Below are positions 1 through 10,000 of a DNA stretch of 64,000 bases, piece after piece; position 1 is the stretch's first letter; each line of letters starts with the position of its first letter. The stretch is from Bacteroidota bacterium (lineage in GTDB: Bacteria; Bacteroidota; Bacteroidia; AKYH767-A; OLB10): positions 372,001 to 436,000 of the forward strand of contig JADKFV010000002.1 of NCBI GenBank assembly GCA_016717325.1. The letters are read 5' to 3'. Made by a program: the position numbers and the translations under genes. The notes beneath the pieces were generated by a model. The model ran no database searches and was not told the origin of the DNA. It saw nothing but the letters and a program-made list of their open reading frames with translations.

Positions 1-77
1 TCACAGATTTTCATTGATGTTTTGAGCACAGAGGTCAAAGATTATTGAATGTATTATTGCTTTGGAATAAAATAATC

Positions 78-3000
78 TCAACCGCTTTTTTCAATTTTAA
101 AATCGTAACCTTTGTATTCCCATTCTTCGAACAACTCGCGGTCGAATGCCAGTTTATATTTACGTGAAGTGGCATCAACATAATAAGTAGACTCATCGTC
201 TTTTACAGCAATACGTAAAGGAACTTTTCCCGGTTTGGCAATCACACTCTGCAACAGGTCATCTATCCATGCACCGTTTATTTCGTGCGACTTTCCATGC
301 ACTACTATACCCCTGCAATTGCTGTCGCCAACATCGCCAAGCAATTGAATGTTGTTTATTTTCAATTCGAATTCTTCGGGCTTATTGTATTTGTTTTGAA
401 CGGTAGCACGCACAAATACAAACATTTGTTCTTTCAAATATTTTTCGAACTCGAGATATTTTTTTCATCGAACAATGGAAACTCCACTGCGCTTGTTAAA
501 TCTTCGATGGTGAAAATACCAAAACGTTTTCCGGTTTTTCCTATACGGTGATTTGCTTTTGTAATTATGCCCGCAAACGAAAAATCTTTTTTGTATAAAT
601 TTTTCAGTTCATCGGGTTGCAAATCGCTGCACTTATGTGTGCAAAATAATTTCATTTCGTACTTAAATAAATCGAGTGGGTGGCCCGATAAATAAAATCC
701 TATCACTTCGCGTTCGTGATGCAGTTGTTCGAGTTTGCTCCATGGCTCGCTTGTGGGTAAGCGTGGTTCGGTGCTATCCGACTTTGAGCCCACATCGCCA
801 AAGAGGCTTATCTGCGAAGCGTTTTCAGCTTCCTGTTGTTGTTGTCCGTATTTTACTGCATAGTCTATTCCGGTAAGTTCATCTTTGCCGGCAGTAAGAT
901 ATTGTGCACGATGAATATTCTTGAAACTATCAAATGCGCCCGATTTTGCAAGCCCTTCGAGTGTGCGTTTATTTACACTACGCAGATTTACCCGTTTTGC
1001 CAAATCGTAAATAGATAAATAATTTCCTCCTTTGTTTCGATTTTCAATTATGGAGTCTACCGCATTTTCGCCAACACCTTTTACTGCGCCCAATCCAAAT
1101 CGTATTTGCTTTTGTTTATTTACCGTAAACTTAAACGAGCTTTCGTTTACATCGGGGCCCAGTACTTGTATATTCATCCGCCTGCATTCTTCCATAAAGA
1201 AAGTAACTTTTTCGATATTGCTTAAGTTGTGAGTAAGCACTGCAGCCATGTACTCGGGGCCATAGTTTGCTTTTAAATAAGCTGTTTGGTATGCCACAAA
1301 TGCATAACATGTTGAATGCGATTTGTTGAAAGCATAGCTGGCAAAGGCTTCCCAGTCGGTCCATATTTTTTCGCATGTTATTAAATTATGGCCACGCAAA
1401 CCGGCTCCTTCCATAAACTGACCTTTCATTTTATTGAGGTCCTTTATGTTTTTCTTACCCATTGCTTTTCGCAAATTATCGGCATCGCCTTTATCGAACC
1501 CTCCCAACTTTTGCGAAAGCAACATCACTTGTTCCTGATACACAGTAATGCCATAAGTTTCTTCGAGGTATTCCTGCATCTCGGGCAAGTCGTATGTTAC
1601 AGGTTCTTGCTTATGCTTGCGCCTGATAAAACTTGGAATGTATTCTATAGGTCCCGGGCGATAGAGTGCATTCATGGCAATAAGGTCTTCGAGCTTATCG
1701 GGTTTCAACTCTTTCAAATATTTTTGCATGCCTACACTTTCAAACTGAAAAGTGCCATTGGTATCGCCATGCTGATACAAATCGAAAGTTGCTTTATCAT
1801 CGAGCGGAATGGTGTCGATATCGATAACGATACCATAATTTTGTTTTATCAATTGTAAAGCATCGCGAATAATGGTAAGGGTTTTCAATCCCAAAAAATC
1901 CATTTTAATAACTCCGGCATCTTCAATTTTTGTTCCTTCAAATTGCGATACCCACAGGTCCGAATCTTTGGCAACACTCACAGGAATAATATCGGTAAGA
2001 TCACATGGAGCAATAATAATTCCTGCAGCATGCACACCGGTGCTGCGTACACTTCCTTCAAGTTTTACAGCCTCTTTCAATACATCGGCACGTATATCGT
2101 TACCGGCCATTATATCGCGCAGTTTTTTTATGTCTTCCAGTGCTTCCGAATTAAATCCATCGTGTTCTTTAATTCCTTTTTCACCATCCATAGGCCCCAG
2201 CAAAATTCTGTTGAGTTCGGTGCCGGGTTTTTCGGGTACCATCTTGGCAAGTAAGTTCGATTCGTTTAAAGGCAAATCTAACACACGCGCCACATCTTTT
2301 ATACTGCTTCGTGCGGCCATTGTACCATAAGTTATAATTTGTGCCACCTGATTACGTCCATATTTTTGTACCACATAATCAATCACTTTTTGCCGGCCTT
2401 CATCGTCAAAATCCGTATCGATATCGGGCATCGATTTTCGCTTGGGATTTAAAAAACGCTCGAACAGTAAATCGTATTTTATAGGGTCGATATTGGTAAT
2501 GCCAATGCAATATGCCACAGCACTACCGGCAGCACTACCGCGCCCCGGACCTACAAACACGCCCATATCGCGCCCTGCTTTTATGAAGTCGGCAACTATA
2601 AGAAAGTAGCCCGCAAACCCCATCGATTCTATTACACTCAATTCGAAATTGAGACGCTCTTCTATTTCGGTTGTTAGTTCATGATAACGATTTTTTGCTC
2701 CTTCAAATGTGAGATGACGTATGTATTGATCTTGCGTTAAAAATCCATCGGGAATTTGATAGAAGGGAAGTAGAATATCTTTTTTAAGATTGAGTATATC
2801 GCATTTATCAACTATATGTTCTGTATTGTCGAGGGCATATGGTATGTCGCTAAATGTGTGTAACATTTGCTCGGTAGTTTTGAAATAAAATTCATCGTTG
2901 TAAAATGCAAAGCGCGCACCTTTTATAAAAGTATCATCGTCACCAAAATCTTTCATCTTGGGTGTACTTTGTTTTTCGCCTGTGTTTACGCACAACAAAA

Positions 3001-3680
3001 TATCGTGGGCATTGGCATCTTCCTGATTTACGTAATGAGAGTCGTTGCTGCAAATAACTTTCACATTATACTTCACACTCCACTTCAATAAAACTTCGTT
3101 CACTTTATTTTGATCGGGTATACCATGCCTTTGAATTTCGATGTAATAATCTTCGCCAAATAAACCGAGCCACCACTTAAAAAGTTTTTCGCCTTCGTCT
3201 TCGCCATGTCGCAAAATGGTGCGTGGTATTTCGGCACCAAGGCAACACGTAGTAGCTATCAATCCTTTGTGATATTGCAGTATAAGTGTTTTATCGATGC
3301 GAGGATATTTGCCATACATGCCTTCGATGTAGCCCAGCGAACAAAGCTTTACAAGGTTTTTATACCCCTCGGCATTTTTTGCTAAGAACAACTGATGGTA
3401 ACGCACATCTTTATCGTCCTTGGTAAATTGCTTGCGCGTACGATCGTCCACCACATAAAATTCACAACCCACTATGGGTTTTATAACATCGTAGTTTTCT
3501 TTGTTATATTTGCTGCCTCGGCCACAAACTCGAATGCACCAAACATATTACCATGATTCGGTAATGGCAATGGCCCGCATTTTATCGCCCGTAGCTTTTT
3601 TTTAAAAGTTTGCCAATAGAGGCAGCACCATCAAGCAAACTGAATTGAGTGTGTACATGTAAATGATTGAATGTTGGCAT
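78..3680 (-). CDS. dnaE: DNA polymerase III subunit alpha (four apparent frame errors)
   Basis: Replicative DNA polymerase catalytic subunit, about 1200 residues once frames are joined. The ATG at 3680 opens a PHP domain with the metal-binding HLHVH segment. The polymerase palm carries PDIDTDF (near 2420) and the third catalytic Asp in KMDFLGLKTLTII. Helix-hairpin-helix and OB-fold regions follow, then the C-terminal segment 78-437. The reading frame breaks at an 8-T run (3596-3603), at 3557-3558 (an extra T where ITDHGN is expected), at about 3505-3512, and at a 7-T run (459-465). Clean homology resumes after each break, so the gene is probably intact in the organism. The exact C-terminal end is uncertain because frames remain open on both sides of position 78. 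It sits apart from other replication genes. Family identity is very secure; the error interpretation is inference. Confidence 0.95.
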
Positions 3681-4151
3681 GAGTAGACTTCTTGTATAAA
3701 TATTTTCTTTAGTTGAACGTGCCCTTACTTTTTTGGTGATAATTTTATTTTCGAATCAATACAAATTTAAGAGTTTTTATTTTCGAATTACATCAACAAA
3801 AATAGAGTAGGAGGCAACCAAGCATCAAATGAAATTAATATGCATGCTAAATGAAAATAATGTTGATAAAAAGTGAAAGGTGATGAGAATGACTATACAG
3901 AAAATGTGGGAAAGCTTTTGAAAGTTTTTTTCTTCAGCACTCGCTCGCATCTCACGGGGGAGTTGTATTTACGCCTCCGGCCCTTTTTGTTTTGTTATTG
4001 ACGCGCAAACCTCGCCCGTGCAAAACCTCACCCCCGACCCCTCTCCATTTGGAGAGGGGAGCAAGATTCCATTCGTAAATTTTTGATTAAACATGATTTT
4101 CTTTTGTGCAAAATTAAAATCGTCCAACTTTCAAGTAGCGCGGTATAAGCC

Positions 4152-4477
<326 letters not shown>

Positions 4478-4530
4478 CTTGGTGGTGTACCATTGCAATT
4501 GTTTAAATTTTGATTTACATAATGAATACT

Positions 4531-4830
4531 CTAATGTAGGATAATAATTTTTCCACTTTGCGCGCCAACCCCTAAATCTCCCGACACGTTGGTCGGGACA
4601 GGCTCCTTAGGGGACTTTCCTATACTAAGCTGGGCTTTCGTATTTTAGTCTTGCACAGCCCGCCAAAAATAAATACCATTCCCCAACTTCTCCGTATGCA
4701 CCAACAAATTTTTAAAAGTACCATACAAATTTTTACGCAATACTTCTTTGCCATAGCTATCGTACAACACAAAAAGTAAATTCTCATTTGTAGGAATATC
4801 GTACTTTATGTAGAAGGAATTATTTGCAAG
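4531..4830 (-). pseudogene. Remnant of a T9SS type A sorting domain
   Basis: The translation from about 4830 (ANNSFYIKYDIPTNENLLF, then LYDSYGKEVLRKNLYGTF, ending NGIYFWRAVQD) nearly duplicates the C-terminal sorting domain of the neighbouring cargo gene at 5436-7004. The final beta strand, SGKIIILH plus stop, is still present at 4531-4557. It is separated from the rest by a palindromic repeat (4562-4640) that introduces a stop codon. The body of the cargo protein is absent: upstream of 4830 the sequence is unrelated, and hicB starts soon after. This is a broken partial duplication, not an expressed protein as far as can be seen. Confidence 0.75.
4562..4640. repeat. Palindromic dispersed repeat inside the sorting-domain remnant
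   Basis: Contains the dyad CCCGAC(ACGTTG)GTCGGG, bracketed by AACCCCTAA and TTAGGGG arms. It interrupts the remnant exactly between WRAVQD and SGKIIILH. Related sequence with the same CCGACA...TCGG core or the same flanks occurs at about 5466, 13123, 14797 and 57356. Confidence 0.65.
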
Positions 4831-4919
4831 ACTGTGGTGGATTTGAAAAGCATTTTCAACGTTATTGTAAGCAAAGCAATCGCAGCCACTTGCCATTACT
4901 ATGGAATTAAAAATACTAT

Positions 4920-5135
4920 TTAAGCATACATAAGTTTGCCGCGTGGTTCTGGGATTGGTCGGTTAAGAATTTTTGCTGTTTCTATCCATTCTTTTATAAC
5001 AATTTCTACATTTGTTAGTGCCTTTTTATACGTTACTCCATCGGCTTTGCAGCCTGATAATTCGGGAACTTCTGCAATAAATAATTTATCATTTTCGCTC
5101 CAATAAATAATTATTTCGTATTTAATATTTTTCAT
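4920..5135 (-). CDS. hicB: HicB family antitoxin
   Basis: A 71-residue protein with the HicB fold signature: an N-terminal strand pattern (YEIIIYWSENDKLFIAEVPEL) followed by SGCKADGVTYKKALTNVEIVIKEWIETA, typical of the partial-RNase-H-like HicB antitoxin that binds and neutralises the HicA mRNA interferase. The length suits the compact HicB class, which lacks a separate C-terminal DNA-binding domain. Its start overlaps the end of a hicA remnant by 14 bp (5122-5135), the usual toxin-first order. As the toxin has lost its 5' half, this antitoxin is probably an orphan. It may have no promoter of its own now that a repeat lies upstream. Confidence 0.85.
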   Translation of the reverse strand: MKNIKYEIIIYWSENDKLFIAEVPELSGCKADGVTYKKALTNVEIVIKEWIETAKILNRPIPEPRGKLMYA

Positions 5136-5282
5136 CTTTACTTACTTCTAACTTATATTTTAAAATTATTTCTCTTATTTGTTTAATTTGGTATTGTTTC
5201 GATTTACCATTCTGTTCTTGAATATTGATTTTTTCTTCGATTCTATCACTATAAAAAATATGATGGCTTCCTTTTATTCCAA
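5122..5282 (-). pseudogene. hicA: HicA toxin, 5'-truncated remnant
   Basis: The frame reads GIKGSHHIFYSD, then INIQEQNGKSKQYQIKQIREI and LKYKL, ending in a TAA at 5122-5124. This is the C-terminal two thirds of a HicA mRNA interferase: GSHHIF carries the conserved catalytic His, and NIQ...GK.K.YQ.KQIREI is characteristic of the Bacteroidota/Cyanobacteria-type HicA. The N-terminal beta strand and first helix are missing. Homology stops where the triple-hairpin repeat begins at about 5283, so the repeat or an associated rearrangement removed the start. No upstream start codon keeps the family sequence, so active toxin is unlikely. Confidence 0.8.
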
Positions 5283-5382
5283 CCCAGCTTGGCGTAGTCT
5301 CCGACTACGTAACGGTGTATGTCAATCTCTGATTGACGATAACTAGAATATTTTTTGCCTCAGTTGGAGTTTTCTCCAACTG
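5283..5382. repeat. Triple-hairpin REP-like repeat, copy 2 (intact)
   Basis: Intact copy of the element at 4152. Its dyads are CGTAGTC/GACTACG, GTCAATC/GATTGAC, and CAGTTGGAG/CTCCAACTG around a TTTT loop (5361-5382). It lies between the truncated hicA and the end of a T9SS cargo gene. Sequence between the hairpins is nearly identical to copy 1. Confidence 0.8.
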
Positions 5383-5435
5383 CTTTGTGATGCATGAATG
5401 CAATTGTCTGAATTTTGATTTAGAAGAAGAATACT

Positions 5436-7004
5436 CTAATGTAGGATAACAATTTTTCCACTTGCAGAATACACCCCAACCCCTACAAGGGGCTTGCCAA
5501 TGCTCGGATGGGTTTTGAGGTTATAGTCTTCAACCGCCCGCCAAAAATAAATACCATTATTTAGTTGCTCTGTATGCACCAACAAATTTTTAAAAGTACC
5601 ATACAAATTTTTGCGCAGCACTTCTTTGCCATAACTATCATACAACACAAAAAGTAAATTTTCATTTGTGGGAATATCATACTTTATATAAAAAGAATTA
5701 TTGGCAGGATTGGGCGCAAGTCGTATTGCTCCCTCTCCTTTGGAGAGGGACGGAGTGAGGAGAGTTAAAGTATCACAAGGACTACCAACCCACGCACCCA
5801 ATTCATAATTGGGGAATGTTGGTATTCCAGTATTGGTAGACGCAGGCAGTGGAAAACTATTTTGTACCACATTACAAGCCACACCACCAACATCGGGTTG
5901 GTCTATATAATGCAATGTATAGCAACTACCATAAGTACCTATGTATATTTTACCATCGGGTGCTAACTGCGCCAGTAAAAAATATGTTGCAAATGGATTA
6001 TATGCTGTATCCCAATCGGCAACATAAGTTTGTGTTGACGCAATATTACTTGCCCATGTATCATATTGCACTATTTTGGTATATAGTACAATATATAAAT
6101 ATTGCCCACTCGGTGAAAAAGCCAAGCCAAAAGCTTCGTTATCAGGTAAGCCGAAAGTAGGGTTTGGTATTTGTATAAATGTATTATCATAAAACCATCC
6201 TGTGCATCTATCAAACTTAAAAATATTTAATGTATTATCGTAACTAACTTGTGCATATTTATCCCCTGTGGGTGAAAAAGCAGATTGGCAAAGTGCATCA
6301 TAAGTAATCATATTTCCTATGCTTTGCATAAAGGGACCTAACAACCCAGTATCAGATAAGAGAAATTTATAATATTTGTTGCTATAAAATCGTGGCACCA
6401 GAATCCACCAATCTCTACCATTGCCATGCTTGCAAGCAGTTATCATTCCGTTGGTTAAGGTATCATTTAATATTGCGATATTTTTTTGCCCTGCAATTAT
6501 ACCACCTCTCATGCTATCGAGTTTCATATTCACTATAGAATAACTCAATTGTAAAGGCTGCTGTTGCAATTGATTATAGGCAGTAAATTGCTCACCGCTA
6601 ACATGAAAAACATAATATAAACTATCATTGCCCGGCATAGGTAAAATAAGTGCTCCTTGTACTATATTCAATTGATTAGAATTAATAATAGATGCATACC
6701 CTGGATTATAATTCTCACTATTTTGCAAGGTATCATGATTTGCATTTGCAATGTAATTGCCATTTGTGTAAAATAATAAATTACCTGCAGTGTCGGAGAT
6801 GCTTGTGTTTGTTATAAAAAAACCCATTTGGCGCGCCAAGGAAAATGTATCGGCTGTTGCTGTATTGAAACTTATGAAGGGGCGTGGATAGGCTTGAAAA
6901 GTTAAGCCTACACCTACAGGCCAAATATTATTCCGCTTTTGGCAAACGACACTTTGAAAAACAACTAATAAACAGACCGTAAAACTTGTTACTTTTTTCA
7001 TCAT
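5436..7004 (-). CDS. Secreted T9SS cargo protein of unknown function
   Basis: A 522-residue protein with an N-terminal signal peptide (TSFTVCLLVVFQSVVCQ) and a C-terminal T9SS type A sorting domain from about residue 430 (LAPNPANNSFYIKYDIP...NGIYFWRAVED...SGKIVILH). The middle (about 25-400) has repeated blade-like segments (AFSPTGDKYAQVSYD, AFSPSGQYLYIVLY, LAPDGKIYIGTYG), suggesting a beta-propeller. It shares HGNGRDWWI and IDQPD.GG.ACNVVQ with the protein at 57547-59031, so the two are paralogues. About 20 residues between FWRAVED and SGKIVILH are encoded by a palindromic repeat inserted in frame. It is probably exported by T9SS and anchored to or released from the surface; the ligand is unknown. 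Confidence 0.85.
   Translation of the reverse strand: MMKKVTSFTVCLLVVFQSVVCQKRNNIWPVGVGLTFQAYPRPFISFNTATADTFSLARQMGFFITNTSISDTAGNLLFYTNGNYIANANHDTLQNSENYNPGYASIINSNQLNIVQGALILPMPGNDSLYYVFHVSGEQFTAYNQLQQQPLQLSYSIVNMKLDSMRGGIIAGQKNIAILNDTLTNGMITACKHGNGRDWWILVPRFYSNKYYKFLLSDTGLLGPFMQSIGNMITYDALCQSAFSPTGDKYAQVSYDNTLNIFKFDRCTGWFYDNTFIQIPNPTFGLPDNEAFGLAFSPSGQYLYIVLYTKIVQYDTWASNIASTQTYVADWDTAYNPFATYFLLAQLAPDGKIYIGTYGSCYTLHYIDQPDVGGVACNVVQNSFPLPASTNTGIPTFPNYELGAWVGSPCDTLTLLTPSLSKGEGAIRLAPNPANNSFYIKYDIPTNENLLFVLYDSYGKEVLRKNLYGTFKNLLVHTEQLNNGIYFWRAVEDYNLKTHPSIGKPLVGVGVYSASGKIVILH
5466..5525. repeat. Palindromic repeat inserted in-frame in a sorting domain
   Basis: Holds the dyad CCCCTACAAGGGG with flank AATACACCCCAA, also found near 14797 and 57356. 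It encodes the extra residues between the last two conserved strands of the neighbouring T9SS domain, at the same position where a different repeat disrupts the remnant at 4562. Confidence 0.6.
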
Positions 7005-7051
7005 TATAATTGAAAAAAACCATGTAAAAATTTACAAGGCTTAGTTAAAAA

Positions 7052-10000
7052 TTATTTTATAATAACAAGTCTTGCGCATCCAATCAAACTACCTCTGGCC
7101 AGTATTTTAATTGTATAAATTCCATTTGCAAAATTTACAACATCTAAGTTTGCCTGTGCTTTTTTCGTCTCTAAATCAACAGTAGAAATCACCTTTCCAT
7201 CCACATCTACTATTTGCAAATTAACATTGTCATAAGCTTGCAGTTGATAATAAAATATTGTGTTTTCATTTGTAGGATTGGGTGCCACATAAAAAGCATA
7301 ATTGCTTGGCATAATTCCATTTCTAAAATAAGCACCATCGTTACACAAATCATCATTATCAAAAATCATTGCGGGGTTATACGTCCATACTATGGCACGG
7401 GCACGGTACACTGCTTTGCCACCTTTAAATGGGCATTGGCTTGCTATGCTTTCAACTATTTGTCTTTCTCCTTGGTTGAGAAATTTGCCATCAATTATGC
7501 CATTATGATTAAGAATTAGTATTACTAAATCCAAAGCATTTTGCTCAAAAATATATTGGGGAGGCACATCGTCAAGCAAATCGAGCGCTAATGTTTTTAG
7601 GCTTGTTGCATTCCCATTATTACTCAGCAATAAATTTAGAATTTCTTCGGCTTTCAACATTTTACCTAGGAAAGTGCTTTGCTGGGCTGCAATAAAATCG
7701 GCAATTATTGTACTACTATCAGCCAAAGAAGAATCGCGGTTTGTTTCTCCTATTACATTCTCGGCACGGCTGTAATATAATAACACATCGCTTACACTAT
7801 TTGTTGTGTCGCCATATATTATTCCATTAATTTCATTTTCTAATTGTGTGCGGTGAGGGTCGGGGTGCGTTACAACACATGTATTATCACATGTATATGA
7901 ATAAATTATTTGCGGATCCCAAAATGGTGAAAAAGGCAAAACCGAACCTAAATAATTGCCGACAACTTGTAAAGTGTATGGTGGCAGTGGTGGTTTATGA
8001 GAAAGATTGTTTACAAAAATCCATTGGTTTGCACTTGCATTCGAGTTTATACTATGCATACTCGAAAATCCAAAAGCACCATTACCATTAGTCCCATAAA
8101 AGCGATTGCCAAGTGTGTAGGTATTATTGCCGTTTTGGTAGGTTGCTTGGTCACCTATTATGCCTGTACTCCACGAGTTGCCCCCATTAAATTTTGCACC
8201 CAACTGAAAACCAATAGTATGATAAAACATACTATTTCCTTTTATCACGCTAAAGTTACAATCACTCACAAAATCAATTCCTATTTCAGTACGGTGTGTA
8301 ATATTACATTCAAGGGTTGTCATTGCACTAAACTCCGTGCTAATGGCCGTACGCATGGTAATATCATTTACATCATATCCTTTTATTTGGTTGCATAAAA
8401 TTGTAGGCATCAGCCCATTTTCTGTTTTTATTCCGGTTTTCATTTTTGTATAATTTGAAGCATCTAAGTAAACAATGTTTTCTTTTATTGTTGTAAATAC
8501 ATTCATGATGTTTATACCATACATACCTGTACTATGAATCCCTTGGTCGATTTCGTCCAATGCATCATTTTTATTATTGGCAATAAGATAACCGGCACTT
8601 TCGCTGTGTGTAGCATTTACATCAGCTATGCGCACTGCGGCACTATATACATTGGTGGTGGTTGGTTTGCAATCGAGGTGGTTATCGTCTACAATGTTTA
8701 CAGTGCCATATACATTATTCAAGGCATCTATGCATACGCCTTTGTCACTATTAATAATTTTGTTGTGCCTTATAGTTACATTGAATTTAAATCCATCGTG
8801 CACGTACACACCTTGTACAAAAGGCATGGTGGTCAAGGGTTGTGGGGTATTTGTTATGGTATTTTCTTCTACTGTGGCATTCTGCTTTTTTAGGTCTATA
8901 CCTACTTTGCAATCGGCAAATGTGTTACCACTGTTGGCAATATTTATATTGCCAATAACAGCAATGTTGGTTGGTATAGAATATGTTATGCCATCGTCCC
9001 CATCCATATAAATTGCCTGGCCTTTTGTATTAGTTTGGTCGGCATCGGTATCAAAACTATTAAACACATTGTTGTAAATTATTGCAGTACTTATTTTGCC
9101 TGTAACGCCTCTATCGGCCCCAAAACTTGCAGCGGTATTAAAGGTATTTGGCGTTTGAGTTTCGTCACCTATTTTTATGTTAGTTACGTTATTTAGTTCA
9201 ATGTAATTGCTGGTGCGCTCGCCTACATGTGGAGCTTTGAGACCAGTGTATGCACCGGTACATTGGAAAGTGTTGCCCCATATTGTAGCGTTGCTATAAT
9301 CACCATTTTTAAAAATTAAATTTTTAAAGTTGTGGTTAAAAATACTTTCGGTAACATTTGCAATACCATTGTTTGATGTTCTCAATGCCTCTTGTGCATC
9401 TTCTAATATGGTGCCATTAATAATATTTACTGTACCACCATTATTAATAATGCCTTGCCACATATTGCTACAAGCGTATAAATGGCATGCATCGAGGGTG
9501 AGTACATCGGTGGCATCATCTAAAATTATTGATACACCACTGTAAATATCTAATGTGGAGTTTGTAAGCGTTAAGGTACCATTCACAACTAAATCAGCAT
9601 TTAGGTTTTCGCTTAACAGGTTAAAGATTCCACTTGTTGATGTAAAATTATTTGTAAATATTCCGCAGCAAGTATTATCATTTTGTAATGTAAAAGGCTC
9701 TAACATACTACATCCGTTAGCATCATTAACAATCAAAGTATAATTTGATATATTAGGATCTAAGTTAGTTAAGTTAGCTGTGTTTGTACCGTTGCTCCAA
9801 TTGAAAGTAAAGGGTTGTGTTCCACCAGTAACAAAAGTATTCACGCCAAAATTTGACCCGATGCAACCTGGTAAGTTTGTTTGTGTAAATGAAATTGTTA
9901 GTTGTGCAGGCTGTGCTATTATTACAGAGCTTGTTGCTATGCAACCATTATCATCAGTAACAGTAACCGTATACGTACCAGGTTGTAAACTAGTTGTTGT

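Noticed and set aside
1..77. Possible small gene or alternative dnaE end before position 78
   Set aside because: A short frame ends at positions 1-3, but has no clear start or family features and the region is cut by the window edge.
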